From NCBI RefSeq assembly GCF_019355555.1, contig NZ_CP072141.1, forward strand, positions 3,528,001 to 3,592,000: a DNA stretch of 64,000 nt. Reading direction: 5' to 3'. The notes under the pieces were generated by a model, which was not told where the DNA came from, searched no databases, and saw only the letters and a program-made list of their open reading frames with translations. The DNA is from Rhizobium sp. L51/94. Lineage in GTDB: Bacteria > Pseudomonadota > Alphaproteobacteria > Rhizobiales > Rhizobiaceae. This document shows, piece by piece, positions 23,472 to 33,709 of the stretch (the stretch's first letter is position 1; every line of letters begins with the position of its first letter). Made by a program: the position numbers and the translations under genes.

Positions 23472-24357
23472 GATCATTACATACACCGCGCCGAGAACGC
23501 CGTCACGCTCCGCAAGACGCCTGCTGGCCCTGCTGCGCGAGCCGAAAGTCCTACTGGGCGGCGGCATTATCCTTTTGCTGGTCATCCTTGCCGTCTTCGC
23601 ACCCTTCATTGCCCCGAAGGACCCGCTCGAGCAGGACCTGATGTCCGGCACCCTGCCCCCCGCTTGGATGGATGGCGGCGACCAGAACTTCCTTCTCGGC
23701 ACCGACGATCTCGGCCGCGACGTGCTGTCGCGCATGATATTCGGCACCCGTATCGCCCTGACCGTTGCCTTCGTGGCCGCCGGGCTTTCCGCACTGATCG
23801 GCACCTTGCTCGGCCTGTTTGCCGGCTGGTACGGCGGGTGGCCGGACCGCATCATCTCGCGGCTGGTCGATATCTGGATGGCATTCCCGCCGGTGCTGCT
23901 GTCGATCCTGCTGGTCGCCGTGTTCGGCTCGGGCGTCCATTCGGTAATCGCCGCCATCGTCATCATCGACTGGACCCGCTTCTGCCGCGTCGTTCGCTCG
24001 GAAACCCAGGCGCAGGCGCAGATGGATTACGTCACCGCCGCCCGCACCATCGGCTTCTCCAGGCTGCGCATCCTGTTCTCCGAAATCCTGCCGAATGTGG
24101 CACCCGTCCTCATCGCGCTCGTCAGCCTTGAAATGGGCATTGCGGTCATCGTCGAAGCCATCTTGTCCTTTGTCGGACTCTCCGTCTCATCGGACACGCC
24201 GACCTGGGGGGGCATGATCGCCGAGGGCCGGCAGATCATCCATGACGGCTGGTGGGTATTGGTGGCGCCGCTGCTGGCGCTGTTTGCGACGGTGCTGGCC
24301 TTCAACCAGCTCGGCGATGGCCTGCGTCGCGCCCTGGACCCCGTGATGCGCCGATGA
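23464..24357 (+). CDS. ABC transporter permease 2 (DppC/OppC type)
   Basis: 297-residue partner permease. Seen: FLLGTDDLGRDVLSRMIFGTR, the DppC signature, and RILFSEILPNVAPVLIALVSLEMG as the ATPase-contacting loop. The end overlaps the ATPase gene in ATGA. Forms the transmembrane heterodimer with the DppB-like subunit. Confidence 0.92.
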   Translation: MAEIITYTAPRTPSRSARRLLALLREPKVLLGGGIILLLVILAVFAPFIAPKDPLEQDLMSGTLPPAWMDGGDQNFLLGTDDLGRDVLSRMIFGTRIALTVAFVAAGLSALIGTLLGLFAGWYGGWPDRIISRLVDIWMAFPPVLLSILLVAVFGSGVHSVIAAIVIIDWTRFCRVVRSETQAQAQMDYVTAARTIGFSRLRILFSEILPNVAPVLIALVSLEMGIAVIVEAILSFVGLSVSSDTPTWGGMIAEGRQIIHDGWWVLVAPLLALFATVLAFNQLGDGLRRALDPVMRR

Positions 24358-25238
24358 ACCAGCCGCTTCTCTCGATAACCGGCCTCAGCGCCGTCTCCGA
24401 CCGCGACGGCGGCGCGCCGATCCTGCGCGATGTCGGGCTGACGCTAGAGCGCGGCGAGGTTCGCGGCCTCGTTGGCGAAAGCGGCGCCGGAAAATCGACC
24501 ATCGCCAAGGCGCTGCTCGGCATCCTTCCGCGCACTGTTCGAGTCGTGGGCGGGTTTATCAATTTCGAAGGTCGTGACTTGCTGCGATTGCCGCAGAAGG
24601 AACTGCGCTCGATCATGGGCAGCGAGATCTCGCTAATCCCGCAGGATCCGCAGACGGCCCTCAACCCCGGACGCCGCATCGAGGCACAACTGACGGACGG
24701 CCTGCGCCTGAAGCGCGGCCTGTCGTCGAGGGAGGCCGGTCAGCGGGCGCTAAACCTGCTGGAAGAAGTTCATATCCGCGATCCCGGACGGGTGCTGCGC
24801 TGCTATCCGCACGAACTTTCCGGCGGCATGCGCCAGCGCGTACTGATTGCCGCCGCCTTTGCGCTGGAGCCGAAGCTGGTCGTCGCCGACGAGCCGACGA
24901 CGGCGCTCGACGTGACCGTGCAGAAGCAGATCCTGCGGCTGATCCGCCGACTGCAGGAGGCGCACGGCACCGCCGTCATCTTCGTCACCCACGACCTCGG
25001 CGTCGTCGCCCAGATCTGCGACAGCGTCACCCTGCTCTACGCTGGCAAGGTCATCGAGGAAGGTCGTACCGCCGAGGTGCTGTCGACCCCGCGCCACATT
25101 TACACGCAAGCCCTGATCGCAGCCGGGCCACGCTACGACCGTCCAAACGCCGGCCTGACGCCGGTGCCGCCCGAAATCTTCGAAGAACTCCGCCGCGAGA
25201 TTGGCCTTCACGACGGGAGGCTGAGCAGCCATGCATGA
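24354..25238 (+). CDS. ABC transporter ATP-binding protein 1 (DppD/OppD type)
   Basis: 294-residue ATPase: Walker A GESGAGKST, signature LSGGMRQR, Walker B VVADEPTTALD, switch His in VTHDLG, and the C-terminal oligopeptide-type tail. ATG 24354 overlaps the previous stop. Somewhat shorter than the usual 320-330 residues because the C-terminal Cys-rich segment of OppD is missing. Confidence 0.92.
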   Translation: MNQPLLSITGLSAVSDRDGGAPILRDVGLTLERGEVRGLVGESGAGKSTIAKALLGILPRTVRVVGGFINFEGRDLLRLPQKELRSIMGSEISLIPQDPQTALNPGRRIEAQLTDGLRLKRGLSSREAGQRALNLLEEVHIRDPGRVLRCYPHELSGGMRQRVLIAAAFALEPKLVVADEPTTALDVTVQKQILRLIRRLQEAHGTAVIFVTHDLGVVAQICDSVTLLYAGKVIEEGRTAEVLSTPRHIYTQALIAAGPRYDRPNAGLTPVPPEIFEELRREIGLHDGRLSSHA

Positions 25239-25624
25239 GCGCTTTTGTAACCCGGCCGCCGGCTGCGACGTCAGCGATCGAGGACGGCAACCGTTGCCCA
25301 TCCGGCATGATCTAAAGCTAGAACCATCACCAATGACTGCTTCCCGGCTGTCAATTGACCAACCGCAGGCCGACCTCGCTCTCCCTCATCCCTGTGCTCG
25401 TCACAGGGATCCAGTCACGGCGCGTCCGTGCCGTGGGGGAACTCGACCTCTCAATCGGAAGGGCCTTCTACGCCCAAGGACTTGGGCATGCCGGATTCCT
25501 GTGACAGGCACAGAAATGACGGACGGAGCGAGGCATCCGCTCCAATTTCCGCACCGAAGTCCGGCCTCTGAAAGCCTCCTCTCCCCTTCTCATGCGATAG
25601 CCCTGCACGACGGGAGCCGCCGCC
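25239..25624. other. 386-bp gap inside the importer operon, filled by repeat R5
   Basis: The two ATPase genes, normally adjacent or overlapping in this family, are pushed apart by a full copy of the dispersed palindromic repeat and short flanks. No gene seen. It could reduce expression of the second ATPase. Confidence 0.6.
25383..25520. repeat. Dispersed palindromic repeat, copy R5 (full length)
   Basis: Same organisation as R1: CCCTCATCCCTGTGCTCG, CACAGGGATCCAG, a CACGGCGCGTCCGTGCCGTG arm, CGCCCAAGGACTTGGGC, then the inverse end CCGGATTCCTGTGACAGGCA. It lies between the two ATPase genes of the importer. Confidence 0.75.
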
Positions 25625-26467
25625 ATGTCTGAGCCCCTACTCACGGCCACTGGCCTCGAGGTCACCTATGGCGGGCGGCGCACACTGGCCGGCCGTCATG
25701 TCGATGGCGTCAAAGTGCTGCACGGCGTCGATATCGCCGTCCATCGTGGCGAAACCATCGGCATCGTCGGCGAGAGCGGCTCCGGCAAAACGACGCTCGG
25801 GCGCGCTCTGCTGCGGCTGGTCGACACCTCGGCCGGCGAGATCTGCTTCGACGGGACGGATATCACACGTCTGCCGGATGCCAGGATGCGACCGTTGCGG
25901 CGCCGAATGCAGATGATCCTCCAGGATCCGATGGCCTCGCTCAATCCGCGCCACTCGATCCGTCGCATCCTCGTCGAGCCGCTGCTGCTGCACGGCGTCG
26001 CCAAGGATCGGCGTGAAGCCGAGCGCAAGGTCGCTGCGATCCTCGATCGGGTGACCCTGCCGCAGGCCTGCCTCGACCGCAATCCGCACGAACTCTCGGG
26101 CGGCCAGCGTCAGCGGATCGGCATTGCAAGGGCGGCGCTGCTGGAGCCGGATTTCGTGCTCGCCGACGAGATCGTCTCCGGCCTCGACGTCTCTACGCAG
26201 GCTCAGGTACTCAACCTGCTGAAAGAACTTTCGACGGATCTTGGCCTGTCGATGGCTTTCATCAGCCACGATCTCTCCGTCATCCGCGCCATCTGCGACC
26301 GCGTCTATGTGATGCGGCAGGGCCGCGTCGTCGAGGAAGGTCCCTGCGAGCGAGTCTTCTCCGCGCCCGCCTCCCAATATACGCGCCTGCTGCTCGACGC
26401 CATTCCACTGCCCGAGGTCGACCCGGACTGGCTCTGGCGCGTCAGCGAAAACGAGGACTCGGCCTGA
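25625..26467 (+). CDS. ABC transporter ATP-binding protein 2 (DppF/OppF type)
   Basis: 280-residue ATPase: Walker A GESGSGKTT, signature LSGGQRQR, Walker B LADEIVSGLD (Ile in place of the usual Pro after Glu), switch His in ISHDLS. Preceded by GGGAGCCGCC. Second nucleotide-binding subunit of the importer. Followed after 122 bp by a secreted VOC protein on the same strand. Confidence 0.92.
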   Translation: MSEPLLTATGLEVTYGGRRTLAGRHVDGVKVLHGVDIAVHRGETIGIVGESGSGKTTLGRALLRLVDTSAGEICFDGTDITRLPDARMRPLRRRMQMILQDPMASLNPRHSIRRILVEPLLLHGVAKDRREAERKVAAILDRVTLPQACLDRNPHELSGGQRQRIGIARAALLEPDFVLADEIVSGLDVSTQAQVLNLLKELSTDLGLSMAFISHDLSVIRAICDRVYVMRQGRVVEEGPCERVFSAPASQYTRLLLDAIPLPEVDPDWLWRVSENEDSA

Positions 26468-26589
26468 CCTGAGGCCGAGCAGTATGTGCTTGCCATAGCC
26501 ATGAGATACGCACCGGGGCCGCGGGCCTTCGGGGCGGAGGAAGACTGTTGCCTTCCGGAACACGCCCGCCAAAACAGGGGAACGTAGAA

Positions 26590-27192
26590 ATGAAGAAGCA
26601 TATCACTGCCTTCGCATTCGCCATGACCACTGCCCTCGCCAGCGCCGGTGCTGCCTCCGCAGACGGCATACCCGGCATGCGCGGTCACGACCACACCGGC
26701 ATCACCGTGCCCGACATGAAGCAGGCGCTCGACTTCTTCGTCGGCGTCGTCGGCTGCGAAAAAGCCATGTCCTTCGGCCCGATCTCCGACGACAAGGGCA
26801 CGCTGATGACAGACCTCGTCGGCGTCGATGCCAAGGCCAAGATCGACCAGGTGACGCTGGTGCGCTGCGGCTACGGCTCCAACATCGAGATCTTCCAGTA
26901 CGAAGCCCCTGACCAGCGCGACCTCAAGGCCCGCAACAGCGATATCGGCGCCTTCCACATCGCCCTCTATGTCGATGACGTCGGAGCCGCCAAAAAATAT
27001 CTCGACGGCAAGGGCATCGCCACCCGCATGGGGCCTGTGCCGATGAACGACGGCCCGATTGCCGGGCAGACGATCATGTATTTCCAGGCCCCCTGGGGCC
27101 TGCAACTCGAAGCCATCAGCTATCCCAAGGGGATGGCCTACGAGAAGGAGTCGAAGGTAATCCTGTGGTCGCCCAAGGACCCCGCGAAATAG
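26590..27192 (+). CDS. Secreted VOC (glyoxalase/dioxygenase-fold) protein
   Basis: 200-residue protein. ATG 26590 (after AGGGGAACGTAGAA) gives a clear Sec signal (MKKHITAFAFAMTTALASAG...ASA-DG). The mature part is a VOC domain: HDHTGITVPDMKQALDFFVGVVG, later IGAFHIALYVDD and PWGLQLEAISYP, with His and Glu at the usual metal positions. VOC enzymes are normally cytoplasmic, so a periplasmic one next to an importer is unusual. It may process or bind the imported compound before uptake. Function otherwise unknown. Confidence 0.8.
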   Translation: MKKHITAFAFAMTTALASAGAASADGIPGMRGHDHTGITVPDMKQALDFFVGVVGCEKAMSFGPISDDKGTLMTDLVGVDAKAKIDQVTLVRCGYGSNIEIFQYEAPDQRDLKARNSDIGAFHIALYVDDVGAAKKYLDGKGIATRMGPVPMNDGPIAGQTIMYFQAPWGLQLEAISYPKGMAYEKESKVILWSPKDPAK

Positions 27193-27288
27193 GGCTGCGA
27201 CACTTTGGCTGCCTGGTTTCGCTGGAAATCGGGCAGCCGGCGGTCAATTCCCGCAATTGCGACTTGACGCCCAGACGCCGCGTTTATA

Positions 27289-27302
27289 TTTTAAACTTCA
27301 AA
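27289..27302. promoter_or_regulatory. Candidate MarR operator, site A5 (TTTTA-AACT-TCAAA)
   Basis: 14-bp site 49 bp upstream of the first gene of the 2-aminobenzoyl-CoA operon. Nearly the same as site A2 before the aminotransferase (13 of 14 bases). Confidence 0.55.
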
Positions 27303-27350
27303 TAACTTGCGACGCGCAGCGACCTGCGGGATGACAGGGAAGGATTGGCG

Positions 27351-29669
27351 ATGAAAATCGTTTGTATCGGCGGCGGCCCGGCCGGGCTTTATTTCGGGCT
27401 GCTGATGAAGAAGCTGCATCCCGGCCATTCCATCCGCATCGTCGAGCGCAACAAGCCCTATGACACCTTCGGCTGGGGCGTGGTGTTTTCCGACGCAACA
27501 ATGGAATCCATGAAGGTCTGGGATCCGGAGAGTGCGGCCGAGATACAGGATGCCTTCAATCACTGGGACGATATCGAAGTCTGGTTCAAGGGCACGAAAC
27601 AGCGCACCTCCGGCCACGGTTTCGTCGGCATCGGTCGCAAGAAGCTGCTCAATATCCTGCAGCGCCGTTGCGAGGCGCTCGGCGTGGAGCTGATCTTCGA
27701 AACCGACGCCACCTCTGACCTCGATTACCCCGATGCCGACCTCGTCATCGGCTCTGACGGGCTCAACTCCAAGATCCGCAACCATTATCCCGAGATCTTC
27801 CAGCCCGACATGATCACCCGGCCGAACCGTTACATCTGGCTCGGCACCAACAAGCTGTTCGATGCCTTCACCTTTGATTTCCGCAAGACGGATCACGGCT
27901 GGTTCCAGGCACACATCTACAAGTTCGACGAGCAGACCTCGACCTTCATCATCGAGACGACGGAAGAGGCCTACCGCGCACACGGTCTCGACACCATGGA
28001 GCAGCAGGCCTCGATCGACTTCTGCCAGGACCTGTTTGCAGAAGCGCTGGACGGCGCGCCGCTGATGACCAATGCCCGCCACATGCGCGGCAGCGCCTGG
28101 CTAAATTTCAACCGGCTGATCTGCGGCAAGTGGAGCCATTTCAACGGCAATTCGCACGTCGTTCTGATGGGCGATGCCGCCCACACGGCGCATTTCGCCA
28201 TCGGCTCCGGCACAAAGCTTGCCATCGACGACGCCATCGAGCTCGCCCGCCAGTTCGAGATCCACGAGCACAGCGCCGACAAGATCCCGGCCGTTCTGCA
28301 TGCCTACGAGGAGATCCGCCGGGTCGACGTCGCCCGCATCCAGAACGCCGCGCGCAATGCGATGGAATGGTTCGAAGTGGTCGGCACCCGCTATGCCGAC
28401 GCGCTGGAGCCGGAACAGTTCATGTATTCGATGCTGACCCGCTCGCAGCGTATCAGCCACGAGAACCTGCGGCTGCGCGACAGGCACTGGCTGGAGGGCT
28501 ATGAGCGCTGGTTTGCCGAGAAATCAGGCCTGACGGTTGGCAATGGCCGCTGCCTGCCGCCGATGTTCACGCCCTTCACCCTGCGCGGCGTCACCCTGCC
28601 GAACCGCCTCGTCGTCTCTCCGATGGCGATGTATTCTGCAAAGAACGGCTTGATCAATGACTTTCACATGGTTCATCTCGGCGCCCGCGCTCTGGGTGGC
28701 GCCGGGCTGATCTTTGCAGAAATGACCTGCGTCTCGCCGGATGCGCGCATCACGCCCGGCTGCCTCGGTCTCTGGAACGAGGAACAGGCCACCGGCTGGC
28801 GCCGAGTCGTCGATTTCATCCACGGCAATGGCGATGCCAAGGTCGGGATCCAGATCGGCCATGCCGGCCGCAAGGGTTCGACCAAGCTCGCCTGGGACGG
28901 CATCGACCAGCCGCTCACCGATGGCAACTGGCCGCTGATCTCGGCCTCTGCCATTCCCTACCTGAAGAACAGCCAGGTGCCGAAGGCGATGGACCGCGTC
29001 GACATGGACCGCGTCAAGGCCGACCACGTCCGCTCGGTGGAGCTTGCCGTCACCACCGGCGCCGATTGGCTGGAGCTGCACTGCGCCCACGGCTACCTGC
29101 TGTCGAGCTTCCTGTCGCCACTGACCAACCAGCGCACCGACGACTACGGCGGCAGCCACGAAAACCGCGCCCGCTACCCGCTGGAAATCTTTGCCGCCAT
29201 CCGCGCCGTCTGGCCGGACGACAAGCCGATCTCCGTGCGCCTTTCCTGCAACGACTGGGCCGACGGCGGCAATACGCCTGAAGACGCAGCCATCTTTGCG
29301 CAGATGTTCAAGGATGCCGGCGCCGACCTGATCGATTGCTCCTCGGGACAGGTATCGAAGGAGGAAAAGCCGGTCTATGGCCGCCTGTTCCAGACGCCGT
29401 TTTCCGACAAGATCCGCAACGAGATCGGCATCCCGACGATCGCCGTCGGCGCCATCTCGGAGGCCGATCATGCCAATTCCATCATCTCGGCTGGTCGCGC
29501 CGATCTCTGCGCCATTGCCCGGCCGCATCTTGCCGATGCCGCCTGGTCATTGCATGAGGCCGCAAAAATCGGCATCACTTCCATTCCCTGGCCAAAACAG
29601 TACCAGTCGGCCAAATCGCAGTATGAAAACAATCTCGCCCGTGCGGTTCCCGCCGCGCCGGCCAAGTGA
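27351..29669 (+). CDS. 2-aminobenzoyl-CoA monooxygenase/reductase-like (salicylyl-CoA 5-hydroxylase/oxidoreductase family)
   Basis: 772-residue two-domain flavoenzyme. Residues 1 to about 390 are an FAD aromatic hydroxylase ([10 protein letters not shown], later [14 protein letters not shown]). Residues about 400-765 are an old-yellow-enzyme reductase ([49 protein letters not shown]). In Azoarcus the homologue hydroxylates and then reduces 2-aminobenzoyl-CoA, destroying aromaticity without ring-cleaving dioxygenases. Length matches. It heads an eight-gene operon of beta-oxidation type under candidate operator A5. Salicylyl-CoA is the alternative substrate; the isatin hydrolase nearby favours aminobenzoyl-CoA. 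Confidence 0.9.
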   Translation: MKIVCIGGGPAGLYFGLLMKKLHPGHSIRIVERNKPYDTFGWGVVFSDATMESMKVWDPESAAEIQDAFNHWDDIEVWFKGTKQRTSGHGFVGIGRKKLLNILQRRCEALGVELIFETDATSDLDYPDADLVIGSDGLNSKIRNHYPEIFQPDMITRPNRYIWLGTNKLFDAFTFDFRKTDHGWFQAHIYKFDEQTSTFIIETTEEAYRAHGLDTMEQQASIDFCQDLFAEALDGAPLMTNARHMRGSAWLNFNRLICGKWSHFNGNSHVVLMGDAAHTAHFAIGSGTKLAIDDAIELARQFEIHEHSADKIPAVLHAYEEIRRVDVARIQNAARNAMEWFEVVGTRYADALEPEQFMYSMLTRSQRISHENLRLRDRHWLEGYERWFAEKSGLTVGNGRCLPPMFTPFTLRGVTLPNRLVVSPMAMYSAKNGLINDFHMVHLGARALGGAGLIFAEMTCVSPDARITPGCLGLWNEEQATGWRRVVDFIHGNGDAKVGIQIGHAGRKGSTKLAWDGIDQPLTDGNWPLISASAIPYLKNSQVPKAMDRVDMDRVKADHVRSVELAVTTGADWLELHCAHGYLLSSFLSPLTNQRTDDYGGSHENRARYPLEIFAAIRAVWPDDKPISVRLSCNDWADGGNTPEDAAIFAQMFKDAGADLIDCSSGQVSKEEKPVYGRLFQTPFSDKIRNEIGIPTIAVGAISEADHANSIISAGRADLCAIARPHLADAAWSLHEAAKIGITSIPWPKQYQSAKSQYENNLARAVPAAPAK

Positions 29670-29678
29670 GAGCCTGAC

Positions 29679-30467
29679 ATGACCCATTCGGGCAGACTTG
29701 GCGGCCGCCACGCGCTCGTCACCGGAGCCGGAAGCGGCATCGGTGCGGCGATTGCCCGTGCTCTGTCCGCCGAGGGCGCCAACGTCACGCTGGCCGGGCG
29801 GCGGCTGGAGCCATTGCAGGCGCTGGCCTCCCAACTGGGCGTGGCGACCTTCGTTGCGGACGGCTTCGACGTCACCAGCGCAGACGCCATCGCCGCAGGC
29901 TTTGCAGCCGCGAAGGCTAAATTCGGTCCGATCGATATCCTGGTCAACAATGCCGGCGAGGCACCGAGCGCGCCTTTCGAAAAGACCAGCCTCGAGATGT
30001 GGTCGCGGGTCATCGCCGTCGATCTCACCGGCGTCTTCCTGGTGACGCAGGCCGCGATGTCAGATTTGCGCGCCCACGGGCAAGGTGCCCGCATCATCAA
30101 CATCGCCTCCACGGCCGGCCTCACCGGCTATGGCTATATTTCTGCCTACACCGCCGCCAAGCACGGCGTGGTCGGGCTCACCCGGTCGCTGGCGGTCGAG
30201 CTCGCTCGGACCGGCATCACCGTCAACGCCGTCTGCCCCGGCTTCACGGATACGCCGATCCTCGAGCAGTCAATCGACAGGATCGTCGAGAAGACCGGCC
30301 GAACGCGCGAACAGGCGAAGGCGGAATTTACCAGATCCAATCCGCAGGGGCGGCTGGTGAGACCCGAGGAAGTGGCCGACACCGTGATATGGCTGGCCTT
30401 GCCCAGTAGTGCCTCTATCAACGGCCAGGCAATAGCCGTCGCCGGCGGGGAGGTTCTGACAGGATGA
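29679..30467 (+). CDS. Short-chain dehydrogenase/reductase
   Basis: 262-residue SDR: cofactor motif [17 protein letters not shown] at the strand-4 position, catalytic Ser in IASTAG and YTAAK. Starts nine bases after the monooxygenase gene and overlaps the next gene in ATGA. SDR genes accompany the 2-aminobenzoyl-CoA enzymes in related clusters; it likely interconverts a ring keto and hydroxyl group of the dearomatised CoA ester. Confidence 0.9.
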   Translation: MTHSGRLGGRHALVTGAGSGIGAAIARALSAEGANVTLAGRRLEPLQALASQLGVATFVADGFDVTSADAIAAGFAAAKAKFGPIDILVNNAGEAPSAPFEKTSLEMWSRVIAVDLTGVFLVTQAAMSDLRAHGQGARIINIASTAGLTGYGYISAYTAAKHGVVGLTRSLAVELARTGITVNAVCPGFTDTPILEQSIDRIVEKTGRTREQAKAEFTRSNPQGRLVRPEEVADTVIWLALPSSASINGQAIAVAGGEVLTG

Positions 30468-31315
30468 GCGAGCGCGACATGACGATGCGGGGCCATCTGC
30501 GCCCCTTCAGGGACTATCGGCCGAGGACCTTCCTCTGGGATGTCAGCGAAGACGGACGGGTGGCATTGCTGCGGCTGAACCGCCCGGAACGCAAGAACCC
30601 GCTGACATTCGACAGCTATGCCGAGCTGCGTGATCTCTTTCGCGACCTCGCCTATGCCTCCGACGTCAGAACCATCGTCATCACAGGTGCCGGCGGCAAT
30701 TTCTCATCAGGCGGCGACGTGTTCGAGATCATCGAGCCGTTGACACGCATGGCCATGCCCGAGCTGCTGGCCTTCACACGCATGACCGGCGATCTCGTCA
30801 AGGCGATGCGCAAATGCCCGCAGCAGATCGTCGCCGCCGTCGATGGCATCTGCGCAGGTGCCGGCGCCATCCTCGCCATGGCCTCCGACCTGCGCGTGGC
30901 GACGCCGGAGGCCAAGACCGCCTTCCTGTTTTCCCGCGTTGGGCTTGCCGGCGCCGACATGGGTGCCTGCGGAATGCTGCCGCGCATCATCGGCCAGGGC
31001 CGTGCCGCCGAATTGCTCTATACCGGCCGCTACATGTCCTCGGCCGAAGGCCATGCCTGGGGCTTCTACAATGCCCTGCATGCAAGCGCGGATCTCGAAG
31101 CCGAGGCCACAAAGCTTGCCCGCTCGATCGCCGATGGCCCTTGGTTTGCGCATGGCATGACCAAGACCATGCTGAACCAAGAATGGGCGATGGGCATCGA
31201 CGAAATGATCGATGCGGAAGCCCAGGCCCAGGCGATCTGCATGGCGACACAGGATTTCCGCCGCGCATTCGAGGCCTTCGCCGAAAAGCGCCGGCCGGAA
31301 TTCAAGGGAGACTAG
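30464..31315 (+). CDS. Enoyl-CoA hydratase/isomerase family protein
   Basis: 283-residue crotonase-fold protein: [13 protein letters not shown], oxyanion-hole stretches [11 protein letters not shown] and [16 protein letters not shown]. The usual catalytic glutamates are not both evident: the second position reads [15 protein letters not shown], as in ring-hydrolase or isomerase members. It has an N-terminal extension of about 30 residues. Position within the operon suggests hydration or hydrolytic opening of the alicyclic ring (inference). Confidence 0.85.
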   Translation: MSERDMTMRGHLRPFRDYRPRTFLWDVSEDGRVALLRLNRPERKNPLTFDSYAELRDLFRDLAYASDVRTIVITGAGGNFSSGGDVFEIIEPLTRMAMPELLAFTRMTGDLVKAMRKCPQQIVAAVDGICAGAGAILAMASDLRVATPEAKTAFLFSRVGLAGADMGACGMLPRIIGQGRAAELLYTGRYMSSAEGHAWGFYNALHASADLEAEATKLARSIADGPWFAHGMTKTMLNQEWAMGIDEMIDAEAQAQAICMATQDFRRAFEAFAEKRRPEFKGD

Positions 31316-31318
31316 GCG

Positions 31319-32500
31319 ATGCAGCCGGTAGCCACCCTGAAAGGACCGACCCGCGACCATCTCGACTGGCCGTTCTTCGACGCCCGTCATCGGCAGTTCG
31401 CCGAACGGCTCGATGCCTTCGCCGCATCGACACCGATGGCTGCCATCGATCACAGCGATGTCGACGGCGCCTGCCGCAAGCTGGTACGCGCACTTGGCGA
31501 TGCCGGCCTGCTGGAAGCCGCCGTCGGTGCGCCCGACGACCCGACGCCGATCGATTCCCGCAGCGTCTGCCTCGCCCGCGAAACGCTCGCCTGGCACGAT
31601 GGACTGGCCGATTTCGCCTTCGCCATGCAAGGCCTCGGCACCGGCGCTATCGGCCTGTCCGGCTCCGGGGAATTGCGGTCGGCCGTATTACCGAAAGTCC
31701 GCTCCGGCGAATGGCTTGCTGCCTTCGCTTTGTCGGAAAAGGATGCCGGCTCCGATGTCGCGGCCATGAGCTGTGCCGCCCGCCTGGAGGGCGACCACTA
31801 CATTCTCGATGACGAGAAGACCTGGATTTCCAACGGTGGCATCGCCGATGTCTACACCGTTTTTGCCCGTACCGGCGAAGCACCGGGCACGCGCGGTATC
31901 TCTGCCTTCGTGGTCTTTGCGGACGACCCCGGCTTTTCCGTCACCGAACGTATCGAGGTGATCGCGCCCCATCCGCTGGCAACGATCCGCTTCGATGCCT
32001 GCCGCATCCCGGCATCGCGACGCTTGGGCTCACCCGGCGAGGGCTTCAAGATCGCCATGCGCACCCTCGATATCTTCCGTGCCTCGGTGGCAGCCGCCGC
32101 CCTCGGCTTTGCGCGCCGGGCCTTGGATGAAACGCTCGTTCATGTCCAGGAGCGCCCGATGTTCGGCGCCAGGCTTGCCGACCTCCAGTTGACGCAGGCA
32201 GCGCTCGGCGATATGGCGACCGGCATCGACGCAGCGGCTCTTCTCACCTACCGCGCCGCCTGGCGCCGCGACGTGCAGCAGCTGCCGACGACCCGCGAGG
32301 CGGCGATGGCCAAGATGACGGCAACGGAGACAGCGCAAGTCGTAATAGATCGCGCCGTCCAGCTGTTTGGCGGGCGCGGCGTGAAAACGGGCGAGATAAC
32401 CGAGAAACTCTACCGCGAGATCCGCGCGCTGCGCATCTACGAAGGTGCGACCGAAGTGCAGAAGCTGATCGTCGCGCGCGAACTGCTGAAATCAAAGTGA
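31319..32500 (+). CDS. Acyl-CoA dehydrogenase family protein
   Basis: 393-residue FAD enzyme: [15 protein letters not shown] and [17 protein letters not shown] in the flavin site, and a catalytic-base Glu in [13 protein letters not shown]. Starts three bases after the hydratase gene. Acts on a CoA-ester intermediate of the dearomatised substrate. It is distinct from the glutaryl-CoA dehydrogenase-like gene that follows. Confidence 0.9.
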   Translation: MQPVATLKGPTRDHLDWPFFDARHRQFAERLDAFAASTPMAAIDHSDVDGACRKLVRALGDAGLLEAAVGAPDDPTPIDSRSVCLARETLAWHDGLADFAFAMQGLGTGAIGLSGSGELRSAVLPKVRSGEWLAAFALSEKDAGSDVAAMSCAARLEGDHYILDDEKTWISNGGIADVYTVFARTGEAPGTRGISAFVVFADDPGFSVTERIEVIAPHPLATIRFDACRIPASRRLGSPGEGFKIAMRTLDIFRASVAAAALGFARRALDETLVHVQERPMFGARLADLQLTQAALGDMATGIDAAALLTYRAAWRRDVQQLPTTREAAMAKMTATETAQVVIDRAVQLFGGRGVKTGEITEKLYREIRALRIYEGATEVQKLIVARELLKSK

Positions 32501-32514
32501 TGGGAGAGAAACCA

Positions 32515-33702
32515 ATGGCGCATAGCCGCGAGATATTCGACTGGGCCGACCCTTTCCGTCTGCAGGACCAGCTGACCGACGACGAGCGCATGGTCCACGA
32601 CACCGCACGTGCCTATGCGCAGGACAAGCTGGCGCCGCGTGTGCTGGAAGCATTTCGCCATGAAAAGACAGACCCGGCGATCTTCCGCGAAATGGGCGAA
32701 CTCGGCCTGCTCGGCCCGACCATCGCACCCGAATATGGCGGCTCCGGCCTCGGCTATGTCGCCTACGGCCTGATCGCCCGCGAGGTCGAGCGCGTCGATA
32801 GCGGCTATCGCTCGATGATGTCGGTACAGTCCTCGCTGGTGATGGTGCCGATCGATGCTTTTGGCTCGGAAGCGCAGAAGCAGAAGTACTTGCCGAAGCT
32901 TGCCACCGGCGAGTGGATCGGCTGCTTCGGCCTGACGGAACCGAACCACGGCTCCGACCCCGGCTCGATGGCCACCCGCGCCAAGAAGGTCGACGGCGGC
33001 TACCAGCTGACCGGGTCGAAGATCTGGATTTCCAATTCGCCGATTGCCGACGTCTTCGTCGTCTGGGGCAAGACCGAGGACGGCGTCATCAGGGGCTTCA
33101 TCCTCGAAAAGGGATGGAAGGGCCTGACGGCACCGGCCATTCACGGCAAGGTCGGCCTGCGCGCCTCGATCACCGGCGAAATCGTCATGGACAACGTCTT
33201 CGTGCCGGAAGAAAACCTGCTGCCCAACGTCACCGGCCTCAAGGGCCCGTTCACCTGCCTGAACTCGGCCCGCTATGGCATCGCCTGGGGCACGCTCGGG
33301 GCTGCCGAGGATTGCTACGCCAGGGCACGCCAATACGTCCTCGACCGGCATCAGTTCGGCCGGCCGCTCGCCGCCAACCAGCTGATCCAGAAGAAACTCG
33401 CGGACATGACGACCGAGATCGCACTTGGCCTGCAAGGTTGCCTGCGGCTCGGCCGGATGAAGGAGGAAGGCCACCCGCCGGTAGAGCTGACGTCGATCCT
33501 GAAGCGCAACTCCTGCGGCAAGGCGCTCGATATCGCCCGCAACGCACGTGATATGCTCGGCGGCAACGGCATTTCCGACGAGTTCGGCATCATCCGCCAC
33601 ATGGTCAACCTCGAAGTGGTCAACACCTATGAAGGCACCCACGATATCCATGCCCTGATCCTCGGCCGTGCCATCACCGGCATTGCCGCCTTCGCGAACT
33701 GA
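32515..33702 (+). CDS. Glutaryl-CoA dehydrogenase-like acyl-CoA dehydrogenase
   Basis: 395-residue enzyme with strong resemblance to glutaryl-CoA dehydrogenase: [55 protein letters not shown], and the catalytic Glu in [19 protein letters not shown]. Start ATG 32515 after GGGAGAG. Glutaryl-CoA dehydrogenase oxidises and decarboxylates glutaryl-CoA to crotonyl-CoA. Its presence suggests that ring opening yields a C5 dicarboxylic or C7 precursor CoA ester (inference). Confidence 0.9.
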   Translation: MAHSREIFDWADPFRLQDQLTDDERMVHDTARAYAQDKLAPRVLEAFRHEKTDPAIFREMGELGLLGPTIAPEYGGSGLGYVAYGLIAREVERVDSGYRSMMSVQSSLVMVPIDAFGSEAQKQKYLPKLATGEWIGCFGLTEPNHGSDPGSMATRAKKVDGGYQLTGSKIWISNSPIADVFVVWGKTEDGVIRGFILEKGWKGLTAPAIHGKVGLRASITGEIVMDNVFVPEENLLPNVTGLKGPFTCLNSARYGIAWGTLGAAEDCYARARQYVLDRHQFGRPLAANQLIQKKLADMTTEIALGLQGCLRLGRMKEEGHPPVELTSILKRNSCGKALDIARNARDMLGGNGISDEFGIIRHMVNLEVVNTYEGTHDIHALILGRAITGIAAFAN

Positions 33703-33709
33703 GGCTGTC

